Origin: Tridacna crocea
Taxonomy: Eukaryota; Mollusca; Bivalvia; Cardiida; Cardiidae
Direction of reading: 5' to 3'
DNA length: 64,000 bases
Assembly: GCA_943736015.1 (NCBI GenBank)
Contig: OX031063.1
Location: forward strand, 43,478,672 to 43,542,671
The notes under the pieces were generated by a model that was given only the letters and a program-made list of their open reading frames with translations, made no database searches and was not told the DNA's origin. The position numbers and the translations under genes are program-made. Positions 25,701 through 33,467 of this stretch are shown here, piece after piece (the first letter of the stretch is position 1; each line of letters starts with the position of its first letter).

Positions 25701-28700
25701 GAGGTCCACTAGGAGATGTAAATACATTGAATTCAATTCGTTTTATACCTAGATAATATAGTTTTGAGATGTCTTTGGCCGCCAGGATCTAATTCCCAAC
25801 ATTAAAATTAAGTTTTCTACCTTTAAATAATGATGCACAATCAAATGAGTAGCATGCAGTCATGGGACAAATAAGCCCAGGGACGAACTGGTTTTGGAAC
25901 GAACAACCCCGGAAGCAAAGTGAATAGAAGATAAATTTAGCCAGTAGGAGGCTATGAAGAGGTGAAGCTATTTTCAGTCAGAAATAAGTATTTCAACGAT
26001 CGATGGCCTTTTGCAGTTTATTTTTTGCAGTTTATTTCAATACGCCATTTCCAATTATATATGTGAGTGCTTTTGAAAAAACCCATTTGTCTAGAAAAAA
26101 ACTGAGTTTAATTGGGTTTATTTCCTTCGGTTTTGCACAAAATACCATACATGATCTTTAGAATTCAATTTTGAACATTTATTATATGATCTCATAGTGG
26201 CATTGTCGTCGACAAATGCCACAAAAACCGTCATCACAGTATGGGATTTAGTAAAAGACCAAAAGATATATTTCTAATTTCCCCAAAATATTCTTGCTTT
26301 TCTAGATTTCTGGATCATAGTGATATCATTCACGAACCCATTCGGTAATCTACGCCTAAACGAGATTTGTCACCACCTACTATACAGCAAAGGATATATC
26401 TCTGTATATACAAATGGGACCAGTTTATAACCAAACAAGTACTTGAACTAAAAACTCATCTATCTTTGTCCTTTAAAATCGAGATCTACACCCCCACCCA
26501 CTTCCTTTGTATACAAGAGCAACCAACACTCGATAGACAGAACGAACAGCATCTTCGAAAGCCAAGGCCGACGATTCACTACGTTACTCTACCCTTGGCG
26601 GATCGAGCTTATTTTTTTTTTCATTCTCCCGATACGCTTTTTCATTGGATGCAGCCAGCTCTAACTGCAACGAATGAAATCACTCGTAGCATTTCATCTC
26701 TGATAAAAATAGAATAAGGTCTCTACCTTTCGAATAGAAGGTAAACATGGAAATCCACGTGGATGTCTGCTTATCGCTTCATGTGTATTCGTAAGCGGTT
26801 TGTAAAACGATAATTCATTGATTTTGGAAATATGATGTAAAGGTGGGTAATAACCAGCGTCGAATAGAAGGCGCATCGCAGGATTCTCGAAATCGGGCTC
26901 AATCAGCCAAGGTAAGATCCACGTAGTGATCGTAAACTTGGCTCGCGAAGATGCCTCCCACGATACAGCAGTATATCTCTATATGTGCAAATGGGACCAG
27001 TTTATAACCAAACAAGTACTTGACCTAAAGACTCATCTATCTATGTCCTTTAAAATCGAGATCTACACCCCACCCACTTCCTTAATGTATACAAGGGCAA
27101 CCAACACTCGATAGACAGAACGAACAGTAGCTGGGCGGCACTATCGTGATGATACATAACATAGCCCATGATTTTGAGGCTGCTAGGCGCATTTCACTTA
27201 TCTATTGCAGACCGTGTAGATTAAGATCAGACTGCACAAAACGTGCAGTCTGATCTTAATCTGCACTGTCTGCAATGAAGGTATATACCCTGCACTGTCT
27301 CCAATGAAGGTATATCCCAAAAATACGTTTATAATAGCACTATTTGTTTGTTCTTTATTTCAATCAGACCCGGAGTTTCATCGTATTTACCAAGATAAGA
27401 GTTAAATTCCTTTGATTGACTAATAAATGCGACTTGCATGAAAGACCAACATGCACTATGAATGAAAACGTAAAACACGCAAAACTATTGCTGTTTTCGG
27501 CCAGAGTGTAAGAACTATTCGCACGTTATAGATCGAAGCCATAGATTGCGCATGTGTCTGTGCAGTCTAATCTTTATCTATCTTTTCCTCAAGATCAAAG
27601 ACGATTACCAAAAGCGGGTTGACAAGTGATATTGATTTGTGCATGATCTATCGATACACACCCAGAGGTGAGGACAAATCATCGATGTTCTAACAAGAAA
27701 TGTCTTAAAAACCGATCGACGGCGTAAATTTGCCGGTAAAATGGCAGGATACCTTGAAATAAACATGTCTACAATTTAGACCAATCATAAATTTGTATTT
27801 ATTCATTTGTTATCAGTACTAGCAAGTAGATAAAATGCCAGCACATTCAGCTACCTCTAAAAATACTTATTTTACTACTATTATTAGTAATTTATTGGGC
27901 TTTCACAGTGAGTAATAGAACTAGTGACGATAAATATAATATCGTCATTGGTGACCATACAGTTTTGAATATTTGCCGGAACTACTTTTTAGTATATTGC
28001 TGAATTGTATCATTCTTCATAATCATCGGGATAAAAAGGGGTGAATAAGTAATATCGTCGATTTACTTCAAAAGCCGTGTAACTACAGCTTGTTCCAATT
28101 CGAGTGACAGATCTTTAATATCGTACACAATGCCAATAAGCCTCTATTGTTTCACTGAAAAACTACGCTATGTGGATACTTATAAGGACTCTCTCTGGTG
28201 AGATAATTCTTATAAGTAAATCTACTCACAACATTGTCCTTAGAGTAGAACTAAAGGTGTGTATCAACTAAATTCTTATTCAAACTAAGACACAAACTGG
28301 TTATCTGTACTACCGCGCAGTATCAACACATATTTAACACTTATCCAGCCAAATATGGTAAAGAAAAGTTTCAAGCTGATGATAAAAACCAGAAAAATGC
28401 CATTTCAAACTTGGAGAGAAAAATCTTTTTCACGGACAGTATAGATCCAAGATCAGACTGCACATTCTGTGCAGTCTGATCTTGATATATACAGTCCGCA
28501 AAAAATCAGTGAGTCGCCCTTTGTAGCCTGGGAGTTAACATAGTTCCACGCTAAAAGTGTCAGCTCGGCATATTTCAACGTGTAAATAATAGAATATACA
28601 ATCCTATCAAAGTCAATGTCGAGTCCTTCATATTGGCATAACTTACGTCACAGGACGACATATATATAACTCCAGCTCAACGTGCAGTCTGATCTTAATC

Positions 28701-29202
28701 CGTGAAAGACCCCGTTTACATCTTACGCTAACTCTTTGGCAAACAATCCTGCCTTTTAACGGCCATAATAGAGAAAACATTTGAAAACACTGTGGGAAAA
28801 AGGAGAAATGATAGTAACCAGCATTTTCTCCTATTTCCTCAACAATGTTTTCGATTATGTTATACAATAATAAAATCCATCACTAGATACTCGATAACAA
28901 CTGCAAATGTTTCAAAATTGAACAAGTTTAACATTTTTGTTGTGTGTAAGACAGTTAAAACTCACCTGTTGAATTCCATCCTTTTTCGTTTTCACATACT
29001 GAATCTCATACATGGGAGCACGGGGTGACTTCACCACAGTTAATTCCGAATAAATGTTCGAATCTCTATCCACACCAGCCACGGCCTTCGTGGACAGGCC
29101 AACACTTCTAATTTTCGGTCGAACCAAGCCGCGTTGCCGCATGATGTCGCAGGCCCGGTCGTCAAACACTAAATGATATTGCCTTGGTCTTTCGGCAGGC
29201 AT
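1454..29202 (-). CDS. VWA3B: DUF4537 (Tudor-like) protein, VWA3B C-terminal half
   Basis: Spliced model: 28966-29202, 12077-12281, 7683-7807, 5080-5220, 4633-4724, 1454-1712 on the minus strand. It totals 1059 bases, exactly 352 residues plus TAA, with all junctions in phase. Residues 1-79 (MPAERPRQYHLVFDD...) match nothing I know. Residues 80-130 are charged. Residues 131-263 form a DUF4537-like domain: VRVIACNKRDGLYYPG, MSGAIPRPELAAGDFVLV, CYVPAIIEFVPEDF, FYSVLLYNGQR, FIVKIGRARFEMAVNYI. The tail is rich in Ser, Arg, Lys and Glu. In VWA3B this domain follows the segment present at 57-64 kb, so this looks like its separated C-terminal half. The start ATG has an in-frame TGA two codons upstream, supporting a first exon. 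The intron at 12282-28965 is about 16.7 kb of repeats. AATAAA on the minus strand lies at 1190-1195. C11orf16-like genes share DUF4537 and are the main alternative. Confidence 0.75.
1958..2835 (+). pseudogene. Decayed Tc1-like (IS630/Tc1/mariner) transposase
   Basis: Fragments in the + frames keep Tc1 family landmarks in order: a helix-turn-helix-like N-part (MLENGLSHIDVARRYNVVRP), WRDVVFSAESYFNLSCANGR with RVYRRRTERY, then HNNVRPHTA and SPDCNLIERMWD, which holds the second and third acidic positions. Frameshifts and stops separate them, so it cannot be active. Short direct repeats with GTCATTTCTCTACGTAG follow at 2850-2945. Confidence 0.8.
2946..4020. other. Intronic stretch, nothing recognised
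   Basis: About 1 kb of AT-rich sequence inside the last intron of block B. I see no ORF, repeat family member or splice-flanked exon. Confidence 0.4.
4025..4292. mobile_element. GC-palindrome MITE (GCCTGCGCGG family), diverged
   Basis: Starts GCAACACGTGAAAAGGGGCA and has two internal palindromes (AGTCTGCGAAGTCTGCACAGACT and AGCCTGCGTGGACTGCGCAGGCT types). The right inverted repeat is eroded. Confidence 0.7.
4633..4724 (-). CDS. VWA3B: Block B exon 5, end of DUF4537
   Basis: 92 bp, acceptor TATGTTCCAG, donor GTATAT, phase 0 in and 2 out. It encodes STMRKFIVKIGRARFEM and NYIAHVQ, matching the closing (V)KI-x-x-x-(R/K)(Y/F) strand of the domain. Confidence 0.8.
5080..5220 (-). CDS. VWA3B: Block B exon 4, DUF4537 core
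   Basis: 141 bp, acceptor TGTGTTTCAG, donor GTGAGT, phase 0 both sides. It encodes AGDFVLVKV, CYVPAIIEFVPEDF and FYSVLLYNGQR, the most diagnostic DUF4537 strings. Confidence 0.87.
5455..5562. repeat. Palindromic element with expanded apex
   Basis: Arms CCCATGTCAGCCTGCGCGG / complement; the apex 9-mer GCGCGGATT is repeated three times. Relatives at 11665-11770, 18890-18975, 32262-32386, 33018-33130 and 55980-56110 have one. Confidence 0.75.
5959..6318 (+). mobile_element. GTAGTGGACCCGTAAT element
   Basis: Begins GTAGTGGACCCGTAAT and ends near GTACTAC. The inverted relative at 18969-19329 has both ends clear. Confidence 0.6.
6537..6650. repeat. Tandem 37-bp duplication and (CGAT)n microsatellite
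   Basis: TTCATGCTTATAATTATGAC... through ...CTATGTAAGTTT occurs twice in a row, followed at about 6631 by four CGAT units. Confidence 0.8.
6804..7656 (-). mobile_element. Array of four TTAA palindromic MITEs, head to tail
   Basis: Copies at 6804-7032, 7029-7246, 7243-7460 and 7457-7656, all in the same orientation. Neighbours share a single TTAA, and the last one ends in TTCT. Each has the central palindrome (GGGAAAAGGAGAAAATGCTG) and the inverted ends. Confidence 0.88.
7683..7807 (-). CDS. VWA3B: Block B exon 3, DUF4537
   Basis: 125 bp, acceptor CATTTTCCAG, donor GTAAGT (7677-7682), phase 1 in and 0 out. It encodes TVANHLEAAYAVVNFNFNK and IPMSGAIPRPELA. A four-copy MITE array ends 21 bp beyond the donor. 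Confidence 0.82.
7877..8194. mobile_element. Two degraded TTAA palindromic MITEs in opposite orientation
   Basis: 7877-8012 is a partial minus copy. About 8004-8194 is a plus copy without its left end, closing with TTATAGGGTTAA. Confidence 0.7.
8987..9254. mobile_element. GC-palindrome MITE, full length
   Basis: Inverted ends GCCTGCAACACGCGAAAAGG / its complement, with two inner GCCTGCGCGG-type palindromes. About 268 bp, like 11776-12048. Confidence 0.8.
9417..9645 (+). mobile_element. TTAA palindromic MITE
   Basis: TTAACCCTTTACTAAACAAT ... perfect core GCTGGCAACCAGC ... GCGAAAGGGTTAG. Full length. Confidence 0.88.
10055..10170. repeat. Paralogous segment, left part (partner 18353-18475)
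   Basis: About 115 bp nearly identical to 18353-18475. In the partner it runs straight into sequence found here only at 11378, so about 1.2 kb (10171-11377) differs between the two loci. Confidence 0.75.
11046..11274 (+). mobile_element. TTAA palindromic MITE
   Basis: Full-length copy with TTAA at both ends, lying inside the 1.2-kb segment absent from the paralogous locus. Confidence 0.88.
11378..11580. repeat. Paralogous segment, right part (partner 18476-18672)
   Basis: Matches 18476-18672 over about 190 bp (GCGGGGCAAACCACTGTGAG ...). Confidence 0.75.
11665..11770. repeat. Palindromic element CATGTCAGCCTGCGCGG
   Basis: Hairpin of the same family as 5455-5562 with a single apex, followed by the family's GTATTGAGCCC-type tail. 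Confidence 0.65.
11776..12048. mobile_element. GC-palindrome MITE, full length, next to an exon
   Basis: Ends TATATGGAGTGCAACACGCG and its complement; two inner palindromes. Its right end is 28 bp from block B exon 2. Confidence 0.85.
12077..12281 (-). CDS. VWA3B: Block B exon 2, start of DUF4537
   Basis: 205 bp, acceptor CTTTTTCCAG, donor GTAACC, phase 0 in and 1 out. The first 50 codons are Lys/Glu/Asp-rich. Then MVGVRVIACNKRDGLYYP, the opening strand pair of the Tudor-like domain. Confidence 0.8.
12538..13150 (+). mobile_element. GTGGTATTTGTC element, copy 1
   Basis: Starts with hairpin GTGGTATTTGTCGAAGACAA-TACCAC and ends CCTTGACAAATACCACTTCA plus GCGTTCTCAACGC. Other copies: 24693-26227 (minus), 36997-37812 and 61238-61972. 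Confidence 0.75.
13349..13577 (+). mobile_element. TTAA palindromic MITE
   Basis: Full length; CTAA at the left and TTGA at the right instead of TTAA. Confidence 0.87.
13654..13853. mobile_element. MITE related to 247-622 with one palindromic unit
   Basis: Same ends (AGGGTCCG... / ...TGTTGAATACAGA) and one copy of the GAAAGTAACAGAACTTCTGA palindrome, imperfect. Confidence 0.75.
13854..14518. other. AT-rich intronic stretch
   Basis: No ORF, exon or repeat family member recognised. Confidence 0.35.
14519..14640 (+). mobile_element. TTAA palindromic MITE, partial
   Basis: Only the central palindrome and its immediate flanks remain. Confidence 0.7.
15341..15394 (+). promoter_or_regulatory. tRNA-like internal pol III promoter in LTR 1
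   Basis: A box 15341-15351 fits TRGYNNANNNG, B box 15384-15394 fits GGTTCGANTCC but for one base. It recurs at 15664-15717 in LTR 2. Activity is inferred. Confidence 0.6.
15463..15480 (+). other. Primer binding site for tRNA-Pro
   Basis: Abuts the first LTR, as required for minus-strand priming. It equals the tRNA-Pro site of gammaretroviruses except for A in place of G at one position. Confidence 0.75.
15838..15905 (+). mobile_element. TTAA MITE right-end fragment
   Basis: TTTCAGTCATCTGCGAATGC followed directly by the next copy. Confidence 0.5.
15906..16141 (+). mobile_element. TTAA palindromic MITE
   Basis: Full length, TTAA at both ends; left terminus altered (CCCAATACCACAGAAG). Confidence 0.86.
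16449..16525 (-). repeat. tRNA-derived SINE head
   Basis: On the minus strand: GAGGTAGAGCGTTGGCCTCG followed by GAGTTCGAGACC, the A- and B-box pattern of a tRNA-derived SINE. No proper acceptor stem. Confidence 0.6.
16591..16819 (+). mobile_element. TTAA palindromic MITE
   Basis: Full length with an intact 66-bp central palindrome. Confidence 0.88.
16881..16938. repeat. Perfect hairpin, arms AAAAACCTCGTAACTACAGC
   Basis: Two complementary arms of about 26 bp around a 4-6 base loop. A half-copy lies near 28075. Confidence 0.75.
17250..17491 (+). mobile_element. TTAA palindromic MITE, diverged
   Basis: Central palindrome still readable (GAGAAATTGGGAAAATGCTG); right end TTGGTTAAGTGTTAA. Confidence 0.65.
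17592..17680. repeat. GTGCAGTCTGATCTTG hairpin, best copy
   Basis: Arms CGGACAGTGTAGATTCAAGA... and complement around TTCTGTG. It lies in a longer repeat (about 17520-17720) shared with 24370-24560, 28367-28540 and 32536-32720. Confidence 0.8.
18353..18672. repeat. Paralogous segment of 10055-10170 + 11378-11580
   Basis: Continuous here; the partner locus holds an extra 1.2 kb between the halves. Confidence 0.75.
18890..18975. repeat. Palindromic element GACCCAGGTCAGCCTGCGCG
   Basis: Nearly perfect hairpin, single apex. Confidence 0.75.
18969..19329 (-). mobile_element. GTAGTGGACCCGTAAT element
   Basis: Inverted ends GTAGTGGACCCGTAAT and ATTACGGGACTACTAC. About 360 bp, the inverse of 5959-6318. 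Confidence 0.75.
19998..20080. repeat. GTGCAGTCTGA hairpin copy
   Basis: Family hairpin directly against the long inverted repeat. Confidence 0.65.
20081..20532. repeat. Long inverted repeat, two arms of about 219 bp
   Basis: Arm 20081-20299 and its near-perfect complement 20313-20532 around a 13-base loop. A (CAA)n/(TTG)n run lies near each outer end. The two similar ORFs on opposite strands are the same arm read twice, not genes. Confidence 0.9.
20780..21008 (-). mobile_element. TTAA palindromic MITE, variant b
   Basis: Core TTGCTCGTGACGAGCAA with GTGGCAAAAGGT flanks; TTAACCCTTTACCCCAT end and GGAGTAAAGGATTAA end. Confidence 0.85.
21283..21742. repeat. 22-bp minisatellite with tRNA-like head
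   Basis: Unit ACAAGACTTGAATCCTTGGG+GT repeated about 20 times (21305-21742), with point variants. It is preceded by CACCGTGGCTCAGTCGG, which resembles a tRNA A box. Confidence 0.9.
21832..22049 (-). mobile_element. TTAA palindromic MITE
   Basis: Full length; right end GGTAATGGGCTAA. Confidence 0.87.
22118..22190. repeat. GTGCAGTCTGATCTTG hairpin copy, shortened
   Basis: One arm lacks about 10 bp at the centre. Confidence 0.6.
22450..22512. repeat. (TTATG)n microsatellite
   Basis: About nine units, then degenerate ones. Confidence 0.9.
22839..23063 (+). mobile_element. TTAA palindromic MITE, diverged ends
   Basis: Core GCTGGTAACCAG present, left end TTAATCTTTTCCACACGACC. Confidence 0.8.
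23160..23222. repeat. GTGCAGTCTGATCTTG hairpin copy
   Basis: Followed by the family tail (AAGTCGCGCTTTGCAGC). Confidence 0.65.
23880..24010. repeat. Palindrome AATCCATTATTCTC...
   Basis: Arms of about 50 bp around ATCGAGACAA; no relative in the window. Confidence 0.6.
24205..24276. mobile_element. GC-palindrome MITE fragment
   Basis: Right terminal third only. Confidence 0.6.
24446..24560. repeat. GTGCAGTCTGATCTTG hairpin copy
   Basis: Hairpin plus tail AGTCGCGCTTTGCAGCC. Confidence 0.65.
24693..26227 (-). mobile_element. GTGGTATTTGTC element, copy 2, split by another repeat
   Basis: Ends recognisable at 24693-24767 and about 25745-26227. The middle holds an unrelated insertion. Confidence 0.65.
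24768..25745. repeat. Inserted repeat with internal tandem units
   Basis: Starts ACAAGAGGGCCATAATGGCC. Contains repeated stretches with TCAAGACAAACATTCTGA and GTGACCTAGTT.. at about 120-230 bp spacing. A type often seen in bivalve DNA, from memory. Confidence 0.65.
26378..27128. repeat. Two direct copies of a 170-bp segment
   Basis: 26378-26550 and 26960-27128 match closely (ATGGGACCAGTTTATAACCA ... GATAGACAGAACGAACAG). The longest ORF across it has no splice context. Confidence 0.75.
27213..27277. repeat. GTGCAGTCTGATCTTA hairpin copy
   Basis: Nearly perfect hairpin. Confidence 0.7.
27350..28360. other. Intronic stretch, nothing recognised
   Basis: AT-rich, no coding signal seen. Confidence 0.35.
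28437..28505. repeat. GTGCAGTCTGATCTTG hairpin copy
   Basis: Hairpin with family tail. Confidence 0.7.
28728..28958 (+). mobile_element. TTAA palindromic MITE abutting a splice donor
   Basis: Right TTAA at 28955-28958; the donor of block B exon 1 is 28960-28965. Inner palindrome imperfect (AGCATTTTCTCCTATTTCCT). Confidence 0.78.
28966..29202 (-). CDS. Block B first coding exon
   Basis: 79 codons from ATG (29200-29202) to CAACAG and donor GTGAGT (28960-28965). It reads MPAERPRQYHLVFDDRACDI and MYEIQYVKTKKDGIQQ. Codon use and the clean donor look coding, but the peptide is not recognised and is not part of VWA3B as I remember it. A MITE ends two bases beyond the donor hexamer. Confidence 0.7.
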
Positions 29203-29350
29203 TTGTCAATTTTTAAATTCGAATAGTTTTATCAATATCGGAATACACAACTTCGTATCGGGCCTATACATCTACCGTCATAATTTCAATATTGACACAG
29301 TATTTCTTCCCTATTTGGTAAAACCCTTTTAAAAACCGCTAGGAAGTGTG

Positions 29351-29574
29351 GTCAACTGTTCACTACTAGATCCGGTCCAAATTGAAAGCATTTGCAGACG
29401 ACACATTAAATTTAATTCAAATGATGGCATCTTCTTTTCTGTGAAAGAGTAGAAAACATTGTGGGAAAAAGGAGAAAATGCTGGTTACCAGCATTTTCTC
29501 CTTTTCCCTCAATGTTTTCAAATGATTTCTTTTTTAATGAGGTTAAACCCATGCACCACGTGGTAAAGGGTTAA
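29351..29574 (-). mobile_element. TTAA palindromic MITE upstream of block B start
   Basis: Lies 150 bp upstream of the ATG; right end GGTAAAGGGTTAA intact, left end eroded. Confidence 0.75.
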
Positions 29575-29885
29575 TAGAATATTATCACCTCCTAGTAAAA
29601 ATTAATGACGTCAAAATCGATGCTAAGTCTACAAGAATATCTAAGCATTCTCAGACTGTGTCGATTGAAGATCAGACATCACTTCCTTGTGGGCTAATCC
29701 TAATCTACACCTTTCTGTTAAGATTCCAAATGAATAATTGATATTTCTAAACCTTTCCATAATTAACAAGCATTTATTTACATTGCAATTCCGTCACAAT
29801 ACGCGACAAAAAAAATGGCAGCTAGGAACAAGAAGAAATCCAATATCATACACACACACCTAGTTCACTGCGCGACAATACCATT

Positions 29886-30098
29886 ATTCTTTTGCCAGAC
29901 GACAATATCTTAGACTTGTCCAAACTCAAAGCATTTGCAGGCGACAATTTAATTGATGCTCAAATAATGAAATTGTCTATGAACGGATAGGAAAGACTTT
30001 GTGGGAAAAGGAGAAAATGCTGGTAACCAGCATTTTCTCCTTTTCCCGCAATGTTTTCCATAGGTTTTGTCTTCAAAGTTGGGATCCTATGGTGAAAA
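29886..30098 (-). mobile_element. TTAA palindromic MITE, ends eroded
   Basis: Intact core GCTGGTAACCAGC with GGGAAAAGGAG arms. Confidence 0.75.
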
Positions 30099-30900
30099 GT
30101 ACTTACATGTAATCTTTTTCTATTTAAAGATCAAGTGACACTGTGTAGTATTGTGACGTTCATGTTAATACTTGCTGTCTAATTAAACAGAGAAATATTA
30201 TTTGCTTATTCAAGGCGCTCATTATTCGTTGGTGTACTAAAATACGCGAACAGAAAAGATTGCATTTCTTTTTTTAAATTCGCAAAAAAATCGCAGAAAC
30301 TTCTACGTCGCAAAAACCTGCCCATTAAATATTCTGCTAATATACATGTACTATAAGTCAAATAAGTCAGCAGACAGATTCCTGTTCTGCTTATAAAGTG
30401 AACATTTGGCGATCAGACAAGGTGAAATTTGAAGATTCTAACTTATCTCTGTTCTGTTGAGAATGTGAAATTTGCAATTAAAGTACTATTCAACTGAACT
30501 CAACTGAAATACTCATATGGTAAGATGAAATATTAAATCCTTTTTCAAATAAACGAAGTTATAATATGTTACAACGAAATAGTATTCCGATAAAATGAAA
30601 CGATAATTCTTTATCTAAAATACTGGTTCTTATATGGCGAAGTAACAGTTCGTTTTAACGAAACAACAGTTCGTTTTAACAAAACAATACTTCGCTTTTA
30701 CGACTTTCAATTAAACGAATTAATACTCAAGTCCCATGCAGCAGTTGATATAAGGCGAATAAAAAATAACAAGGGTTTTCAAAATACGACTATACTTTTT
30801 ACTAATATCTCCTTTTTCCATAATGTTTTCAAACACTCACTTTCAATGTTGTTTCAACCTGGGATCGTGTAATCACTCTTGATATTATTTTGATATTATC
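30099..30900. other. Sequence with short CGAAGT/CGTTTTAACG repeats
   Basis: Loose repeats of CAGTTCGTTTTAACGAAA near 30645-30700. No coding signal. Confidence 0.4.
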
Positions 30901-31128
30901 TTAACCCATTACCACACAATCCCTACTTTTGACGACCCTGAGAAAAAAGCTTTTAGAAAACATTATGGGAAAAGGAGAAAATGCTGGTAACCAGCATTTT
31001 CTCCTTTTCCCACAATGTTTTCTACCCTTCACAAAACAAATTTTAAATTTTCAGTTACTTTTATTTTGTTGTCTGCAAATGCTTTTGATTTGACAAGCCA
31101 AAAATATTGTCGTTTGGTAATGAGTTAA
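30901..31128 (+). mobile_element. TTAA palindromic MITE
   Basis: Full length with TTAA at both ends. Confidence 0.88.
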
Positions 31129-31459
31129 TATCATTTTTGTCAGATAACTACAACAGCTCACTTAACCATGTATGTCTTTGGTTTCACCGAGCGAGACTGG
31201 GGCTCTGACCTATCTAGTCACATCCAATCCAGGGAAAATCCAGACTTAGGGTTGAATTCCGGATCTTTAGAATTCAAACCTTATACTTTACCATTGAATC
31301 ATGCAGGTTCACCGGATTAATCGATAAATTTGAGCTTTGGGAAGAATCTTTGAAAGTTAATGAAATCCAAAGTCCATTTAGTAATTGACCATATGTAATA
31401 TCCGATCTACATATATTAGCATAAATTAGCGAAATAAATCAACACTTTTACCCAGTTTC

Positions 31460-31688
31460 TTAACCCTTTCCAAAACAATCCCTGGTTTTTACGGGTCTGC
31501 AATAATAGCCTTTTGAAAACATCGTGGGAAAAGGAGAAAATGCTGGTAACCAGCATTTTCTCCTTTTCCCACAATGTTTTCTACCCTATCACAAACAGAA
31601 ATCATCTTTTCAGCAAGAGTTGAATTGTCGTCTGCAAATGCTTTCAATTTGGTCTAGTCCAAAAGTTTGTCGTTTGGGAAAGGGTTAA
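31460..31688 (+). mobile_element. TTAA palindromic MITE
   Basis: Full length; ends CCCTTTCCAAAACAATCCC / GTTTGGGAAAGGG mirror each other. Confidence 0.88.
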
Positions 31689-32261
31689 AGTCGACACAAG
31701 TTTGACCCTACATGCACCATCAAATTTTAATGAAGACAGCCGAAAGCTGGGGCTTTTGTGGATAACACAGATCGAGATCAATCTACACAGAAAGTGCAGT
31801 CTAGTCTTGGGTTTATACTGCAGGCTTACTTAGCCAAGCCTAAAATATATTGGCCATGATCTATAGAAAGAGGCTTAATGTATCTGCAAAAAGTAACAAT
31901 TCAGATCAGAGTGCGTAGTTCACGCAGTCTGATCTGTGTCGAAAACATTTGCTCTCGGTAAATTTTCTTCATATGCAAGGATCTCTGGCTTCAGCAGATG
32001 TCGGTTTTATATGAGCCATATATGAGATACAATCCCTTGAAACTGAGAAAGACTTCTAATATTGACCCATGCTTTGGCAAAAGCGGGTTTAATGCATCTA
32101 CACCCTGCATTCACAATCCCAACTTTTTGACTACCCCGAGAAAGAAGCTGGTTTCCCGGCACGTTTTCATATGTGTAATTTCATATTATTATGAATCCGT
32201 AAAAATCGAGTTTTTCTAACAACCGAATGAAAAATGAGGTACACTGGTTCTTTGACATGCA

Positions 32262-32386
32262 GAAAAAAGACCAAAAAGGAAGACAGTTTCGGCCCAGGTT
32301 AGCCTGCAAGGCCTGCATAGGCTGATCTGGGCCGATATATACTTTTTCAGATGCACCAAATCTCTTTTTCACAGAGAATGGTTCAT
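32262..32386. repeat. Palindromic element CCCAGGTTAGCCTGC
   Basis: Diverged hairpin of the 5455-5562 family. Confidence 0.6.
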
Positions 32387-32619
32387 TTATATGGCTCGGA
32401 AAAAAATCATATATTTGATGGAATTGAAGCGTGAAAATAATCTTTTGAAAAGTGAAGAAATCGAAAGTCCATTTAGTATTTCACGAGAAATTATTCTCCG
32501 ATCTACATGTACAAATCCTTAAGCTACCAAATAAAATAAAATGGAAATTTCACTGAATGGAGAAAAAACACATATTTTGCTACTTCAAAGTTGAATTCAG
32601 TGGGGGAAAAGTATCATAC

Positions 32620-32690
32620 CGGACTGTGTGGATCCAAGATCAGACTGTACGCTCTAAGCAGTCTGATCTTGATCAACACTGACCGCAAAC
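32620..32690. repeat. CAGTCTGATCTTGATC hairpin copy
   Basis: Arms keep the family sequence; apex changed (GCTCTAAGC). Confidence 0.65.
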
Positions 32691-33017
32691 TGTCCTTGAG
32701 TTGCGTGTAGGAGCTTAAGAATTAAGATAAACTAGCAGAATGAATCAACACTTTTATCATTTATTTCTTTAAATCGACACAAGATTGTCCAATACACTGT
32801 AGTCCTTTACATTAACTGTCAAAATTTCAATGGCGAATATATTTTATAATTAACATTAACGAAAAGATTTTATAATTAGATTTAAGCATTAAATGGTCAC
32901 CTTGTATTGTAGAGCTGGCGAATCAGTTTGGCAAATGTTCAAAGTTATTGTGAGTCAAATCTTAATCCTAAATCTGCATAATTATTTTAACCATACTCTA
33001 TGAAAAGGGGGCTTAAT

Positions 33018-33130
33018 GCATCTGCGAAAAGTATCGACCCAGGTCAGCCTGCGTACTCCGTGCAGGCTGACCTGGGCCGAAACTCTTCCTATCGGTCACT
33101 TTTCTGTATGCCCAAGGACCAGTTTACCTA
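33018..33130. repeat. Palindromic element GACCCAGGTCAGCCTGCG
   Basis: Hairpin of the same family as 18890-18975. Confidence 0.65.
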
Positions 33131-33467
33131 ATGATTAAGCCGTTTATCAAAAACAAAAATGGCAATCATCGATCCATAGTTATGTAACGGTTATATCACA
33201 GATATGCATCAAGCCACCTTATTTCAGAACATACCTCTTTTATGTATTACCTATGTCTTCTTTGTTTTTCAGCTTAGTCGGTAGACTATTTGAATGGTTT
33301 TACGTGACTTTCAACAATATCAGTTATTTCACGATTGGCAGTGCACCTATCAACGCTTTCGCGGATGCCAGTTCTAGTGCCATGCACAGGATTCTTTTAG
33401 AGCCATTTGGCTGCTTTACCTCGTGAAGAAACTCAAAACAATGTATGGAATAGGTGGATAAGACCAT

